Counted from the first letter of the stretch, positions 1 to 7,170 are shown. The stretch: DNA of 16,405 nt from L227-5C sp038209275 (GCA_038209275.1 JBBQXW010000147.1:1-16405), one strand, 5' to 3'. Notes: generated by a model not told the origin, from the letters alone. A program made the numbers and translations.

Positions 1-1
1 T

Positions 2-1057
2 AGCGGTCAGTTGAGTCTGTTCGATTTTGCTGAACCGATTATAGTAGAAGAAACCCCTGCCGAAGCGGAGTTAAAGCCAGTAGTGTTGCCCGAAGTAGCG
101 CCGCTCTCGCGCTTGCAACGGCTACGAAATCAGTTTACGGCACTCGGTTTTTACACAATCGAACATCCGCTCTGGCAACAACTTCAGCCCGGCAGCCCCG
201 ATAATTCGCGCTCCGATACTCTCACCTTGCAAGAAGTAGTAACGAAGGCCAAACAGGAAGAACAGGGAGTCGGCGAAACCTTTACGCTGGCGGGAATGGT
301 GGTCGGGCTGCGCCGCTTGCCGTTTACCGAGGAAGGGCAGGGACAGGAGCTAACTATTGTCCGACTGGAAGATTGGACAGGCCAACTCGAACTATTAATT
401 CCACCTACTCTCAAATTCAGCCTGGAACTGGCGGAGGGAATTGCCTTGACCGCGCTGGCCCGGCGGCTGAAAACCAATCCTGCACCGCAAGAGCGCCCGG
501 TGCTGGTCGCCGAAGCAATTACTACTTACCCGGCAGAAGGCCAGCTAATTGCGAATGACCAGGATGCCGCCGACCTCGCCGCACTCGAAAGCAGTCTGGC
601 GGAGAGCGACGTACCGTTGCCATCGGGCAACGAACCACCCGGCGGCGATGATAGTTGGGCGACCAGCCTGTTCGCCGATTTGGGAGTGATTGAGCCAAAA
701 CCCGCTACCCCGACCAACCCACTTCAGGAGGCAGCAAACCGTAATCGCTCTGGCGGCAGGACTGGAGGAACGTCACGTAACGCTCCACCGCCGCGTTCCC
801 TGGCTCAGTATGTCCACATCAAGCTCGATTTGAGCGGCGATGATACGTTGGATAATCAAAAATTTAACCAGCTTAAAAATTTGTTGCGCCAATTTCCCGG
901 CGACGCGATGGTCTATCTTTATTTGCGCTGGCCCGATGGCGAAACTGACCGCCTGCAACCCCAGAGCCTCAACGTCGCCTACAGCCCCGAATTTGCCGCC
1001 CAGGTCAGGCAACTGCTCGGCGGCAATAAGGATACCGTAACTTTCGAGGAAAGGTAA
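2..1057 (+). CDS. dnaE: DNA polymerase III subunit alpha, C-terminal part (5' end outside window)
   Basis: This is the tail of the replicative polymerase subunit; the polymerase core lies before the window. The frame is open from position 2 and reads SGQLSLFDF, the GQ-SLFD signature that follows the polymerase core in many DnaE proteins, so the TTG at 11 is not a real start. Counting from that TTG, residues about 89-172 form the OB-fold nucleic-acid-binding domain (ETFTLAGMVVGLRRL, then LEDWTGQLELLIPP). An acidic, low-complexity linker follows (about 180-262), then a C-terminal domain (about 266-340) containing FPGDAMVYLYLRWPDGE, as in DnaE tails that keep the tau-binding region. The stop is TAA at 1055-1057. 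No strong hairpin terminator follows directly. Family assignment is secure; the domain limits are estimates. Confidence 0.93.
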   Translation, partial: SGQLSLFDFAEPIIVEETPAEAELKPVVLPEVAPLSRLQRLRNQFTALGFYTIEHPLWQQLQPGSPDNSRSDTLTLQEVVTKAKQEEQGVGETFTLAGMVVGLRRLPFTEEGQGQELTIVRLEDWTGQLELLIPPTLKFSLELAEGIALTALARRLKTNPAPQERPVLVAEAITTYPAEGQLIANDQDAADLAALESSLAESDVPLPSGNEPPGGDDSWATSLFADLGVIEPKPATPTNPLQEAANRNRSGGRTGGTSRNAPPPRSLAQYVHIKLDLSGDDTLDNQKFNQLKNLLRQFPGDAMVYLYLRWPDGETDRLQPQSLNVAYSPEFAAQVRQLLGGNKDTVTFEER

Positions 1058-1438
1058 AAGACACAAGTAGTAGCAATTGATGGTCTTTAACTTTTAAATG
1101 CATGTATGGATGATGGTTTCGTAGGGGCGAATCGCATACGCCCGCTTGATTTGGCTGTGTGTACACGGGCGTATGCGATTCGCCCCTACTGGCATACCTG
1201 GTTTATTTTGTTAAATTTCATCAATCGCTACTACTTTATAACCTGCCGCTCCGAAAAAATCAACAAGTTATATATTCAATTCCATCTGTGTGCATCTGTG
1301 GCTATCCGTGTTCTTTCCTCGTTCCTCCTTCCTCCCTTTTTCTCCCCTTTTAAGCTGGCATCACCCTAAAGCATGTGCTATCATGACAGCAGAAAAGGGT
1401 GTTAGTCAGGTGAACCGAGCAGGAGGAGGCGGTCAGGT
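1058..1438. other. Intergenic region with palindromic and dispersed repeats
   Basis: I see no credible gene in these 381 bases; short open frames here run through repeat sequence. The region holds a palindromic repeat (1121-1189) and a fragment of another dispersed repeat family (about 1282-1313, reading ATCTGTGTGCATCTGTGG and then ATCCGTGTTC). A pyrimidine-rich stretch lies at about 1311-1350. A strong ribosome binding site for the next gene, AGGAGGAGG, sits at 1421-1429. I could not identify a convincing promoter: TATCAT at 1379-1384 is a possible -10, but no good -35 precedes it. Confidence 0.7.
1121..1189. repeat. Dispersed palindromic repeat (GTAGGGGCGAATCGC family), intact copy
   Basis: The 24-bp arms 1121-1144 and 1166-1189 are exact reverse complements around a 21-nt spacer (1145-1165). 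The arm starts GTAGGGGCGAATCGCATACG. The same arm, slightly mutated, occurs at 14734-14756 and 14931-14952 in this window, so it is a dispersed family and not a local hairpin. It carries no gene and may be a MITE-like or foldback element. No target duplication is obvious at the ends. Confidence 0.85.
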
Positions 1439-1870
1439 TTGTCAGATATTTTGATAGTGCTGGCCTATGAAACGGGTATGATACTCTTTTTAGCCGGGCT
1501 GACCCAGCGGATTGGTCGTCGCCGCGACCTCTACCGCGAGTTTGATGGCTTTTATTTCCTCAAGTGGTCGTTGGGGTTAGCAGCCCTGACCCAAATCGGT
1601 TTTGTGACGCTGGTTTCGGTTCTTTTCCACGATAAACACGCGCTGGCAGTTTCGCTGACGGCGCTGGTCGGTATACCAGGCTGGCTCGTGATTGGTGGCT
1701 GGATGCAATGGAATTTCTTCCGGCGCTATAAACGTCTGTCCAACCTGATTCGGCGATTGGAGCGCATGACCGATGCCGAACGCGCCATCCAACTTGAAAA
1801 TCTTCCGCCCGAAATCTTCAGCCAGCTACCCGGCGATTACCGTTTCGTCAGCCGCTCGGACGAGACGTAA
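1439..1870 (+). CDS. Small integral membrane protein, unknown function
   Basis: I do not recognise the family. The protein is 143 residues, with three likely membrane segments at about 3-20, 42-64 and 70-89. A basic loop (RIGRRRDLYREFDG) sits between the first two. The C-terminal third is hydrophilic, rich in Arg and Glu and probably helical (RRYKRLSNLIRRLERM, then AERAIQLENLPPEIFSQL), so it is likely cytoplasmic. The start is taken as TTG at 1439 because AGGAGGAGG (1421-1429) lies 9 nt upstream and no ATG in frame fits better. Three transmembrane helices plus a basic cytoplasmic tail could suit a scaffold or regulator, but nothing shows a reaction. Confidence 0.75.
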   Translation: MSDILIVLAYETGMILFLAGLTQRIGRRRDLYREFDGFYFLKWSLGLAALTQIGFVTLVSVLFHDKHALAVSLTALVGIPGWLVIGGWMQWNFFRRYKRLSNLIRRLERMTDAERAIQLENLPPEIFSQLPGDYRFVSRSDET

Positions 1871-1895
1871 ATAGTTTTGAGTTTTGAATTAGGGA

Positions 1896-1919
1896 CGGAA
1901 CACAGAGGACACAGAGGAA
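1896..1919. repeat. ACACAGAGG-type short direct repeat
   Basis: ACACAGAGG occurs twice in tandem just after the membrane-protein gene. It resembles the CACGGAGG-type repeats immediately downstream and looks like a degenerate member of the same dispersed group. Confidence 0.55.
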
Positions 1920-1954
1920 AATTTAAAGTAATTACTCAACCTGAGCTACAAATT

Positions 1955-2032
1955 CACCACGGAGGCACGGAGGAACACGGAGTTAAGGTTAAAATTTAAA
2001 CTTTCTCCGTGTTCCTCTGTGCCTCCGTGGTG
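1955..2032. repeat. CACGGAGG-type repeat arranged as a 28-bp-arm hairpin
   Basis: The arms 1955-1982 and 2005-2032 are reverse complements with one mismatch, around a 22-nt AT-rich spacer. The core reads CACGGAGGCACGGAGG. Related copies occur at 2060-2082 and 5526-5555. It could act as a terminator for the gene ending at 1870, but no T-run follows the stem. Confidence 0.8.
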
Positions 2033-2059
2033 GACTAATTACAATTTAAAAGTAGGTTT

Positions 2060-2082
2060 CTCCGTGCCTCCGTGGTGAATTT
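2060..2082. repeat. Third CCTCCGTGGTG repeat copy, upstream of the glycosylase gene
   Basis: CTCCGTGCCTCCGTGGTG followed by AATT repeats the right arm of the hairpin at 1955-2032 and the copy at about 5526-5555. It ends less than 20 nt before the predicted start of the DNA glycosylase gene, where a promoter or ribosome binding site would be expected. Confidence 0.75.
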
Positions 2083-2100
2083 CTTTCTGGTGTGAAGTAG

Positions 2101-3096
2101 TTGCGGTTAGAGAGGAAGATAATCCTGAAATTTGAGAATGTGAAGGCTTTTGAAGAAGAGTTGACGCTGAGTGCGACGTTGCAACCGACGGCGCATTTTA
2201 CTTTTGCCAACTCGGTCAATTCGCTACGGCAGAGCGGCGCGACGGATGTGCTGGATAGTTTTGGGCCGGAAAACGAGTGGGTCGAGCGCCCGGTGAAGCT
2301 GAACGGGCGAGCTTTTCTGTTGCGCCTGACCGGGCTTGCCAGCACGCCCGAAGTGCCGCTACTTTCGCTCTCGCTACGGGCCGATGATGAAGCCGAAACG
2401 CTGCCAACCGAACAAGACCTGGAAGCAGCCTCGGAATGGGCCAACCGGCGCTTCTGGCTGGATGTAGAGATGGAAGCGGTACGGGAAGCACTTTCGGCAG
2501 ATGAATATGGCGAGGGGCTGATAGCGCGATATTGGCCTGCGCGTCCGGCAAATTTACCAAGTGCCTGGGAAGGGTTGCTCAAAACCGTAATAAGCGTGCA
2601 GATTTATCCCGGTTTAGCCGTTCGTTTGCAACAATCTTTGCTCGATTTTTATGGCGAACGGGTGCGCTTTGATGGCAAGGAATATCACTTTTATCCAACC
2701 GCCGAGCGGTTGGCCTCAGTTTTGCCGGAGGATTTGCTGGGCTTGCGTTTCAGTCGCCAGAAAGCCCGCTATGTACCGGGCATCGCCGAGGCGGTAGTAG
2801 CAGAGCCAGAAAAATTCGACTGGGAACGGTTGCGCCAATCGCCCAGTACTGCCGCCGTCGCCACACTGGACGAATTGCCGGGTGTTGGCCCCTGGACGGC
2901 GCATTACGTCGCCATGCGCGGCTTGCCCCACCTCGATGTATTCGTAGATGAAGAAGGTTTACGCAAAACGCTCGGTTCGGCCCATGACCGCCGCGCCACC
3001 TTATCTTCCGAAGAAGCCGCCAAACTGATGACGGTGTATGCGCCCTACCGTAGTTTCGCCTGTTATTACACTTATATGCTAATGTACGTGGCCTAA
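2101..3096 (+). CDS. DNA-3-methyladenine glycosylase II family (AlkA-like HhH-GPD protein)
   Basis: Base-excision-repair glycosylase of the HhH-GPD superfamily, expected to remove alkylated purines from DNA. The 331 residues fit the family: an N-terminal AlkA-like beta domain (about 1-120), then the helical HhH-GPD domain. The hairpin-helix-hairpin is LDELPGVGPWTA at 256-267, followed by a conserved stretch AMRGLPHLDVF. In E. coli AlkA that stretch continues LPDDYL, with Asp238 catalytic; here it continues VDEEGL, placing Glu285 at the catalytic position (codons checked: GAT GAA GAA GGT). The conserved C-terminal YRSFACYYTYML is present. The start is uncertain: TTG 2101 is the longest, but AGAGGAAG at 2111-2118 could serve CTG 2125 or GTG 2140. 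Two overlapping hairpins follow the stop. Family call is confident; activity less so. Confidence 0.85.
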   Translation: MRLERKIILKFENVKAFEEELTLSATLQPTAHFTFANSVNSLRQSGATDVLDSFGPENEWVERPVKLNGRAFLLRLTGLASTPEVPLLSLSLRADDEAETLPTEQDLEAASEWANRRFWLDVEMEAVREALSADEYGEGLIARYWPARPANLPSAWEGLLKTVISVQIYPGLAVRLQQSLLDFYGERVRFDGKEYHFYPTAERLASVLPEDLLGLRFSRQKARYVPGIAEAVVAEPEKFDWERLRQSPSTAAVATLDELPGVGPWTAHYVAMRGLPHLDVFVDEEGLRKTLGSAHDRRATLSSEEAAKLMTVYAPYRSFACYYTYMLMYVA

Positions 3097-3102
3097 TTTC
3101 CC

Positions 3103-3166
3103 TTTTATTTATTTTAAGGGTTTGAATTTTTTTGCAAAAAAATTCAAACCCTTAAAATAAATAAAA
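3103..3166 (+). terminator. 64-bp perfect palindrome, probable terminator of the glycosylase gene
   Basis: The centre is between G3134 and C3135, and all 32 pairs outward to 3103/3166 match with no loop. The stem is AT-rich with an AAGGG/CCCTT block and a central T7-GC-A7. It starts 7 nt after the stop codon. An intrinsic-terminator role is inferred from position; the long perfect symmetry is unusual for a terminator. Confidence 0.7.
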
Positions 3167-3208
3167 ATAGCCCCTGTCTCAAAAAATCTTGAGACAGAGG
3201 CTATTTTT
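3163..3208 (+). terminator. Second Rho-independent terminator hairpin
   Basis: The stem AAAAATAGCC-CTGTCTCA pairs with TGAGACAG-GGCTATTTTT, with one internal mismatch and a short loop AAAAATCT. It ends in TTTTT, a classical bidirectional intrinsic terminator. It overlaps the last bases of the 64-bp palindrome, giving tandem terminators after the glycosylase gene. Confidence 0.8.
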
Positions 3209-3553
3209 GGGTTGTAAAAGCGGGAGATTGCCCGACCCTGCCATAGCAACGGCGCAATTGCGTGCGCGTTCAGCCTGAGTAATTCAAGCCCCGCCAGGGA
3301 GAGCCTGCCGAAATATTTTTTCCACAGCTAAAGCTGCTCTGCGCTCGTTTGGTTTGAGGCAGAAGGAGTTAGTCTAAATTCAAATAGAATTCACGGTATT
3401 GACCAGAATATGTAGTGTAGCGTGCTGCTCTGTCAGAAACAGTCTGAAAGAATATGCAAACAATGATTGTACATATTTGACTAATCATAGTTTAGCTTTT
3501 ATTGGAAGTTTAACAAGAGCAAAATGGTACCATAGAGTATGGTACTATAGTAC
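3209..3553. other. Unexplained gene-free region between hairpins
   Basis: About 345 bases hold no gene I can support. The part at 3215-3310 is GC-rich and could fold locally (a CGCAATTGCG palindrome near 3253-3262, and GCCCCGCCAGGGAGAGCCTGCC near 3288-3309). CAGCTAAAGCTG near 3326-3337 is a short palindrome. The rest is AT-rich. A hairpin with an 8-bp stem (GTACCATA 3527-3534, TATGGTAC 3538-3545) precedes the next palindrome. A small RNA or decayed insertion is possible but not shown. Confidence 0.45.
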
Positions 3554-3621
3554 AAAAGTTGGTTTCAAAGAGCGACAAATCTCAATATATTGAGATTTGT
3601 CGCTCTTTGAAACCAACTTTT
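3554..3621 (-). terminator. 68-bp perfect palindrome, probable terminator of the minus-strand oxidoreductase gene
   Basis: The centre is at 3587/3588 (TAT|ATA) and all 34 pairs match outward to 3554/3621. The arms contain TTGGTTTCAAAGAGCGACAA. On the minus strand it begins 13 nt after the TAA stop of the oxidoreductase and the stem ends in TTTT. The placement suggests termination; the length and exact symmetry are unusual. Confidence 0.7.
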
Positions 3622-3634
3622 AAAAGAAGTTTTA

Positions 3635-5440
3635 TTACAACAAGCCTGAAGCCAACCATTCCTCGCGACGGGCCGCTAGAGATAGTGCTTGTTTTGGATT
3701 ACGCTTTTTCAGAGAGTTGTACAGGCTGGTCTGGCGCTTTTCGCCGAGCTTTTGATACAGGGTGCGGTAGAGTGCTTCGCGGCTGAAAATCAGGTAATCC
3801 AGCGCCCAGTTCCGAATTCCTTTCAATCCTAGCACTTCCAGTGTAAAGGGAAAGACACGCGGGTAGCGCCAGGCAGTTGTCAGGATAATGCGGTTATAAT
3901 CGCGCCAGCCGATTCTGTCCTGGAAGAAGCGGCGGGTTAGGGCCGGGCCGATGTGCTGCAAGGTGGAGCAAAAGACGTTCATCATGCGATTTACGTCGTT
4001 GGGGCGCTGGTCGGGACGGCTCGGCTGCATAAAGCGGCTAAAGACCCACACCTGGTTGATGTTGGTCTGGTGCGCCCCGATAGAGCGCAAATCTTTAGCT
4101 TCGAGCAAATCGTGCTTGAGCGCAAAATCGAGCAGGCGGGTCAGGCGCGGCAGATTGCGTACCTGCGAACCAAAGCCGCAAAAGGTCAGCGACGATTGGG
4201 GCGAAGTAGCATCGCCCACCGACAAAACCCCCCGCCGACTGGCGCTGCCGCCCGCCGGACGGTGGTGGCGGGCCGGAATAAAGCCATACACCGGCTTGAG
4301 GTGAGCAAAATCCTGGCCCAGCTTTTTATAAGTCGGTAATAGCTCGAAATAATCCTCGAACAAATCGAGCAAACCTTGCGAAGTGGCTCTTTCCGGCGCG
4401 ACCAAATCATAATAAAACAGATAGGTCGTCATTTCGCCACCCTTGCCGGGGAAACCTTCCCAGATTAGCTGGCGCTTTTTCTGGGCGTGCGCCACGCTGA
4501 TTAGCACATCACCCAGCGCCGGGTCTACCTCTTCCGAGCCTGTGCCGATTTGAAAACCTCTAGCGGTGCTGCCTACTGTCGGGCAAACGCCATCGAACGG
4601 TTTGCCGCCCTGCAACACCAGCGAAAGCGGCGAAATCGCCCCCAGCGCGTTCACAGTCAGGCGTGCGCCGTAGCGTTCAATGCGCCCTTCGCCGTCTGCT
4701 ACTTCGACAACAGACCGCACCGGGCCACTCTCGGTCAGGTAAACCTTTTTGAAGGCCCGCAAGTCCAGCGCCACCCCGCCCGCCGCCTCGAATTTTTGGC
4801 GGGCCATTTTCAGTAGTGTGCCTAAATCAATCGCCACGTCTAGCACATGGTCAAGCCATAATTCCGCTTCCGACTCAGGAATATTTTTGCCGTAGAACTT
4901 CACCAGACCACGCTCGTACCGTCCGGCAACCGCTTGCTCTATTTCTTCCCGGCTGAACAATCCGGCCTCAACGAACTGCTGTAGCTCGTCATCCGAAATA
5001 TTCCATTCGCGGTGGCTCGTCCCGACCCGGCGCTGGTCGAACACCAGCACTTTCCAGCCCATCCGCGCCATTACCGCCGCGCTGAACAGTCCCAGCACCC
5101 CACCGCAATAAACCAAATCAAAATCAGCGTTGGTCGGTGGCAAATCGCCCACACCCGGCACTTTCACCAGCACCTCACCCTCAATCGGTAGTTGCCCCTG
5201 CGCCACTTTCTGCCAGCGTTCTTCCAGCGCCGTAATATACTCAAGGTGAGTCAGACCGCCCTCCATTTGCCGCAGTGCCTCAATCGTGCGCGGATATTTC
5301 TGTTCCAGCCGCGCTGCCAGTTCCTCCCCGCCGGGCCGTTGTCCGCCTCCCGTCGCCAGCACCGCCTCCGCCACGCACGGCGCACAATCTACTCCATTTT
5401 CTCCCACTTTATTCTTCAAATCCTCAGACGAAATACTCAC
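3635..5440 (-). CDS. FAD-dependent oxidoreductase of the lycopene-cyclase/geranylgeranyl-reductase-like superfamily
   Basis: The protein is 601 residues. A dinucleotide-binding beta-alpha-beta unit is visible at about 108-136: DLVYCGGVLGLFSAAVMARM, then VLVFDQR. Its Gly-rich loop is GGVLG (113-117) and its acidic end is Asp135. The second FAD motif is at 404-425, GVLSVGDATSPQSSLTFCGF, with the GD pair typical of flavoprotein hydroxylases, cyclases and reductases. The GDA...QS.L.F.GFG pattern recalls uncharacterised FAD proteins of plants and cyanobacteria that are annotated lycopene-cyclase-like. The N-terminal 100 residues (including CAPC at 19-22) and the basic C-terminal 150 residues are outside the core. 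The start is GTG at 5440, with GGAAGG upstream on the minus strand. The substrate is unknown and no carotenoid genes are nearby. Confidence 0.75.
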   Translation of the reverse strand: MSISSEDLKNKVGENGVDCAPCVAEAVLATGGGQRPGGEELAARLEQKYPRTIEALRQMEGGLTHLEYITALEERWQKVAQGQLPIEGEVLVKVPGVGDLPPTNADFDLVYCGGVLGLFSAAVMARMGWKVLVFDQRRVGTSHREWNISDDELQQFVEAGLFSREEIEQAVAGRYERGLVKFYGKNIPESEAELWLDHVLDVAIDLGTLLKMARQKFEAAGGVALDLRAFKKVYLTESGPVRSVVEVADGEGRIERYGARLTVNALGAISPLSLVLQGGKPFDGVCPTVGSTARGFQIGTGSEEVDPALGDVLISVAHAQKKRQLIWEGFPGKGGEMTTYLFYYDLVAPERATSQGLLDLFEDYFELLPTYKKLGQDFAHLKPVYGFIPARHHRPAGGSASRRGVLSVGDATSPQSSLTFCGFGSQVRNLPRLTRLLDFALKHDLLEAKDLRSIGAHQTNINQVWVFSRFMQPSRPDQRPNDVNRMMNVFCSTLQHIGPALTRRFFQDRIGWRDYNRIILTTAWRYPRVFPFTLEVLGLKGIRNWALDYLIFSREALYRTLYQKLGEKRQTSLYNSLKKRNPKQALSLAARREEWLASGLL

Positions 5441-5475
5441 CCCTATTTCCTTCCTATCACAAAAATATTATAATA

Positions 5476-5596
5476 ACCGCCAAGACGCAAAGAACGCCAA
5501 GACTTTATAAGTTCTCTCTATTTTTCTCCGTGTCTCCGTGTCTCCGTGGTGAATTTCCCTTTGCCTTGAGCAACTACAATCGTAAATCGTAAATCC
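5476..5596. repeat. Composite of three dispersed repeats between two minus-strand genes
   Basis: Three repeat pieces lie side by side: CCGCCAAGACGCAAAGAACG and CCAAG (5476-5503), three tandem TCTCCGTG units followed by GTGAATTT (about 5525-5555), and TCGTAAATCGTAAATCC (5580-5596), a 7-bp-period array of the type seen inside the membrane-protein genes. On the minus strand TATAAT lies at 5472-5467, a possible -10 for the oxidoreductase gene; a -35 would fall inside the CCGCCAAG repeat and is weak. Confidence 0.65.
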
Positions 5597-6142
5597 TCAG
5601 CAGGTTGGTTCGCGAGTGACAGTATCCAGTTGGTGTAGCACGAAAAGCGTCTGGTTGGGATAACGGATTTTCAGGTCGGACGAATTTATGTCGGGCAAAT
5701 CCAGCTTGTTTTCGTCCAGCGAAACCGCATCCAGCCCGTAGCGGACGTAATAGCAACGATTGCTCTGCTCCCGGTAAAATTCGAGCGGAAAAGCCGAGGC
5801 CGCCGCGTCCTGTTTGTAGCCCAGTCCCAAAAACTGATCCTGATAAAATTGCCGCACCTGCGCCAGCGTATCTTTCGTGGCATAAATGCGCCAGGCGTGT
5901 TTGTAAGCGGTAGTTACATTCGAGTCGCTGGCAATCAAGTTCGCCGATGGATAGGAATTTAGCACAGGAATATAAGTTTCCCAGTTTATCGTCTCCACCG
6001 ACTTTGGCGCGAACTGAGTTATAACAAACACCAGCACCACCCCAGCCAATAGCACACACGCCAGCCCCGAAATTAGCGTCGCTTTGGCGGAAGCAGACAA
6101 GCCTTTCTTTTCCTTAACTGTAACTTCTATCTCTTTGCTCAT
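5597..6142 (-). CDS. Small membrane-anchored protein with extracytoplasmic domain, unknown function
   Basis: The protein is 181 residues from the ATG at 6142. A TTG two codons upstream is also possible but has no better ribosome binding site. A short charged cytoplasmic N-terminus (MSKEIEVTVKEKKG) is followed by one hydrophobic segment at about 22-43 (TLISGLACVLLAGVVLVFVI) with no signal-peptidase motif, so it is probably a type II anchor. The remaining 135 residues look like one soluble domain outside the membrane: VLNSYPSANLI, then WRIYATKDTLAQVRQFYQDQ, then a Tyr-rich stretch. The layout, a 'bulk position' phrase followed by a difference-over-flow phrase, resembles conserved Chloroflexota proteins of unknown role; that is only a memory-based impression. 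Minus-strand TATAAT at 6198-6193 may be its -10; the -35 is weak. Confidence 0.7.
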   Translation of the reverse strand: MSKEIEVTVKEKKGLSASAKATLISGLACVLLAGVVLVFVITQFAPKSVETINWETYIPVLNSYPSANLIASDSNVTTAYKHAWRIYATKDTLAQVRQFYQDQFLGLGYKQDAAASAFPLEFYREQSNRCYYVRYGLDAVSLDENKLDLPDINSSDLKIRYPNQTLFVLHQLDTVTREPTC

Positions 6143-6246
6143 AATCAAGTTAATCTCGAACGCTGAATTATTTTTCTGTCATCACCCGGCTTATTATAAC
6201 CCTATTGGCTTTTTACTGCTTACAAAAGGCTACAATAGCGAGTGAA

Positions 6247-6274
6247 TTGACACAAAAGGCCGACAGCTTATAAT
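6247..6274 (+). promoter_or_regulatory. Sigma-70-type promoter of the methyltransferase gene
   Basis: TTGACA (6247-6252) and TATAAT (6269-6274) match the consensus exactly, with a 16-nt spacer. The predicted transcription start is about 6281-6283, which is where the heptad array of the leader begins. Confidence 0.85.
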
Positions 6275-6283
6275 TAAAGCCGA

Positions 6284-6339
6284 AAACCAAAAACTAGAAA
6301 CCAGAAACCAGAAATTAGAAATTAGAAACAGGAATAATA
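6284..6339 (+). repeat. Eight-unit 7-bp tandem array forming the methyltransferase leader
   Basis: Eight consecutive heptamers are AAACCAA, AAACTAG, AAACCAG, AAACCAG, AAATTAG, AAATTAG, AAACAGG and AATAATA. The array ends exactly at the ATG (6340). The ribosome binding site AGGA is supplied by the seventh and eighth units. With the promoter at 6247-6274, the array makes up nearly the whole 5' UTR. Confidence 0.85.
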
Positions 6340-7170
6340 ATGAACTCAGACGCACAGACACAAGCGCGAAAAATGGGGACGGCAGCCGTCTTTAGTCGGG
6401 CGGCGGAAACTTATGACCGGGTTGGGCCGCGCTTCTTTTCCTACTTCGGGCAACGGCTGGTCGAACTGACCCCGCTCCGCGCCAGAGCAAATGTTTTGGA
6501 TGTGGCAACCGGGCGCGGTGCAGTGCTGTTTCCGGCAGCAGAAAAGATTGGGCCGGAAGGTCAGATAGTCGGGATAGACTTGGCGGAAGGGATGATAGAG
6601 CGCACCAGCGCCGAAATCAAAAGCCGGGGCGTGAGCAATGCGCGGGTGCAGCTAATGGATGCCGAGCAACTCGATTTCCCCGATGCTTCGTTCGATTTTG
6701 TGCTGGCGGGCTTCGCCCTCTTTTTCTTGCCGCAGGTAGCTAAAGCAGTAGCCGAGATTTATCGGGTGCTAAAACCGGGTGGCGTACTGGCAGCAACCAG
6801 TTGGGGCGCATCGGACGAACGCTGGAACTGGATAGCCGAAGTAGGCTTGCGCCCCGCGCCGAGTGGTCAGGTGCGACGGGTATCCCACGACAATAACTGG
6901 GAGTGGCTAGGGCCAGCCCTGACGCAAGCCGGATTCTTGAACCAACAAGTAATTAGCGAAGAAGCTGATTTTGCCTTTGCCAATGCGGATGAGTGGTGGG
7001 CTTCTGAATGGTCGCACGGAGCGCGAGGTTGTCTGGAACGATTGCAACCAGAAGCGCTCGAAAAAGCCAAAGCCGCCGCCTACGCCAAACTGCACGCCAT
7101 CCAGCAACCCGACGGCATTCATCACCTCTACCGCGTGCTGTTCGGTTTCGCTACCAAACCTCTTGCTTAA
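6340..7170 (+). CDS. Class I SAM-dependent methyltransferase (UbiE/MenG-like)
   Basis: The protein is 276 residues, a usual size for the family. The SAM-binding motif I is VLDVATGRGA (52-61), with acidic Asp80 closing the second strand (QIVGIDLAEGM). Motif II contains Asp107 (LMDAEQLDFPDASFDFVLAG), and YRVLKPGGVLAATSWG (141-156) is the typical post-motif strand. The N-terminus FSRAAETYDRVGPRFFSYFG resembles ubiquinone/menaquinone C-methyltransferases and related small-molecule enzymes. The C-terminal 100 residues, where the substrate binds, give no clear lead. The gene is single, with its own promoter and a hairpin after the stop, so the context does not name the substrate. Fold and cofactor are confident; substrate is not. 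Confidence 0.88.
   Translation: MNSDAQTQARKMGTAAVFSRAAETYDRVGPRFFSYFGQRLVELTPLRARANVLDVATGRGAVLFPAAEKIGPEGQIVGIDLAEGMIERTSAEIKSRGVSNARVQLMDAEQLDFPDASFDFVLAGFALFFLPQVAKAVAEIYRVLKPGGVLAATSWGASDERWNWIAEVGLRPAPSGQVRRVSHDNNWEWLGPALTQAGFLNQQVISEEADFAFANADEWWASEWSHGARGCLERLQPEALEKAKAAAYAKLHAIQQPDGIHHLYRVLFGFATKPLA

Noticed and set aside
1106..1369. Open frames of 60-90 codons between the DnaE tail and the membrane gene.
   Set aside because: They run through the palindromic repeat and pyrimidine-rich DNA, without a ribosome binding site or protein-like sequence.
1356..1384. Promoter for the small membrane protein with TATCAT as -10.
   Set aside because: The -35 at the proper distance (TGGCAT) matches only two positions.
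3220..3296. A 77-base stretch from GCGGGAG to CCCCGCCA that looks like a tRNA acceptor stem with CCA.
   Set aside because: Only five of seven acceptor pairs form and there is no D arm, anticodon arm or T-loop sequence. It is a coincidence.
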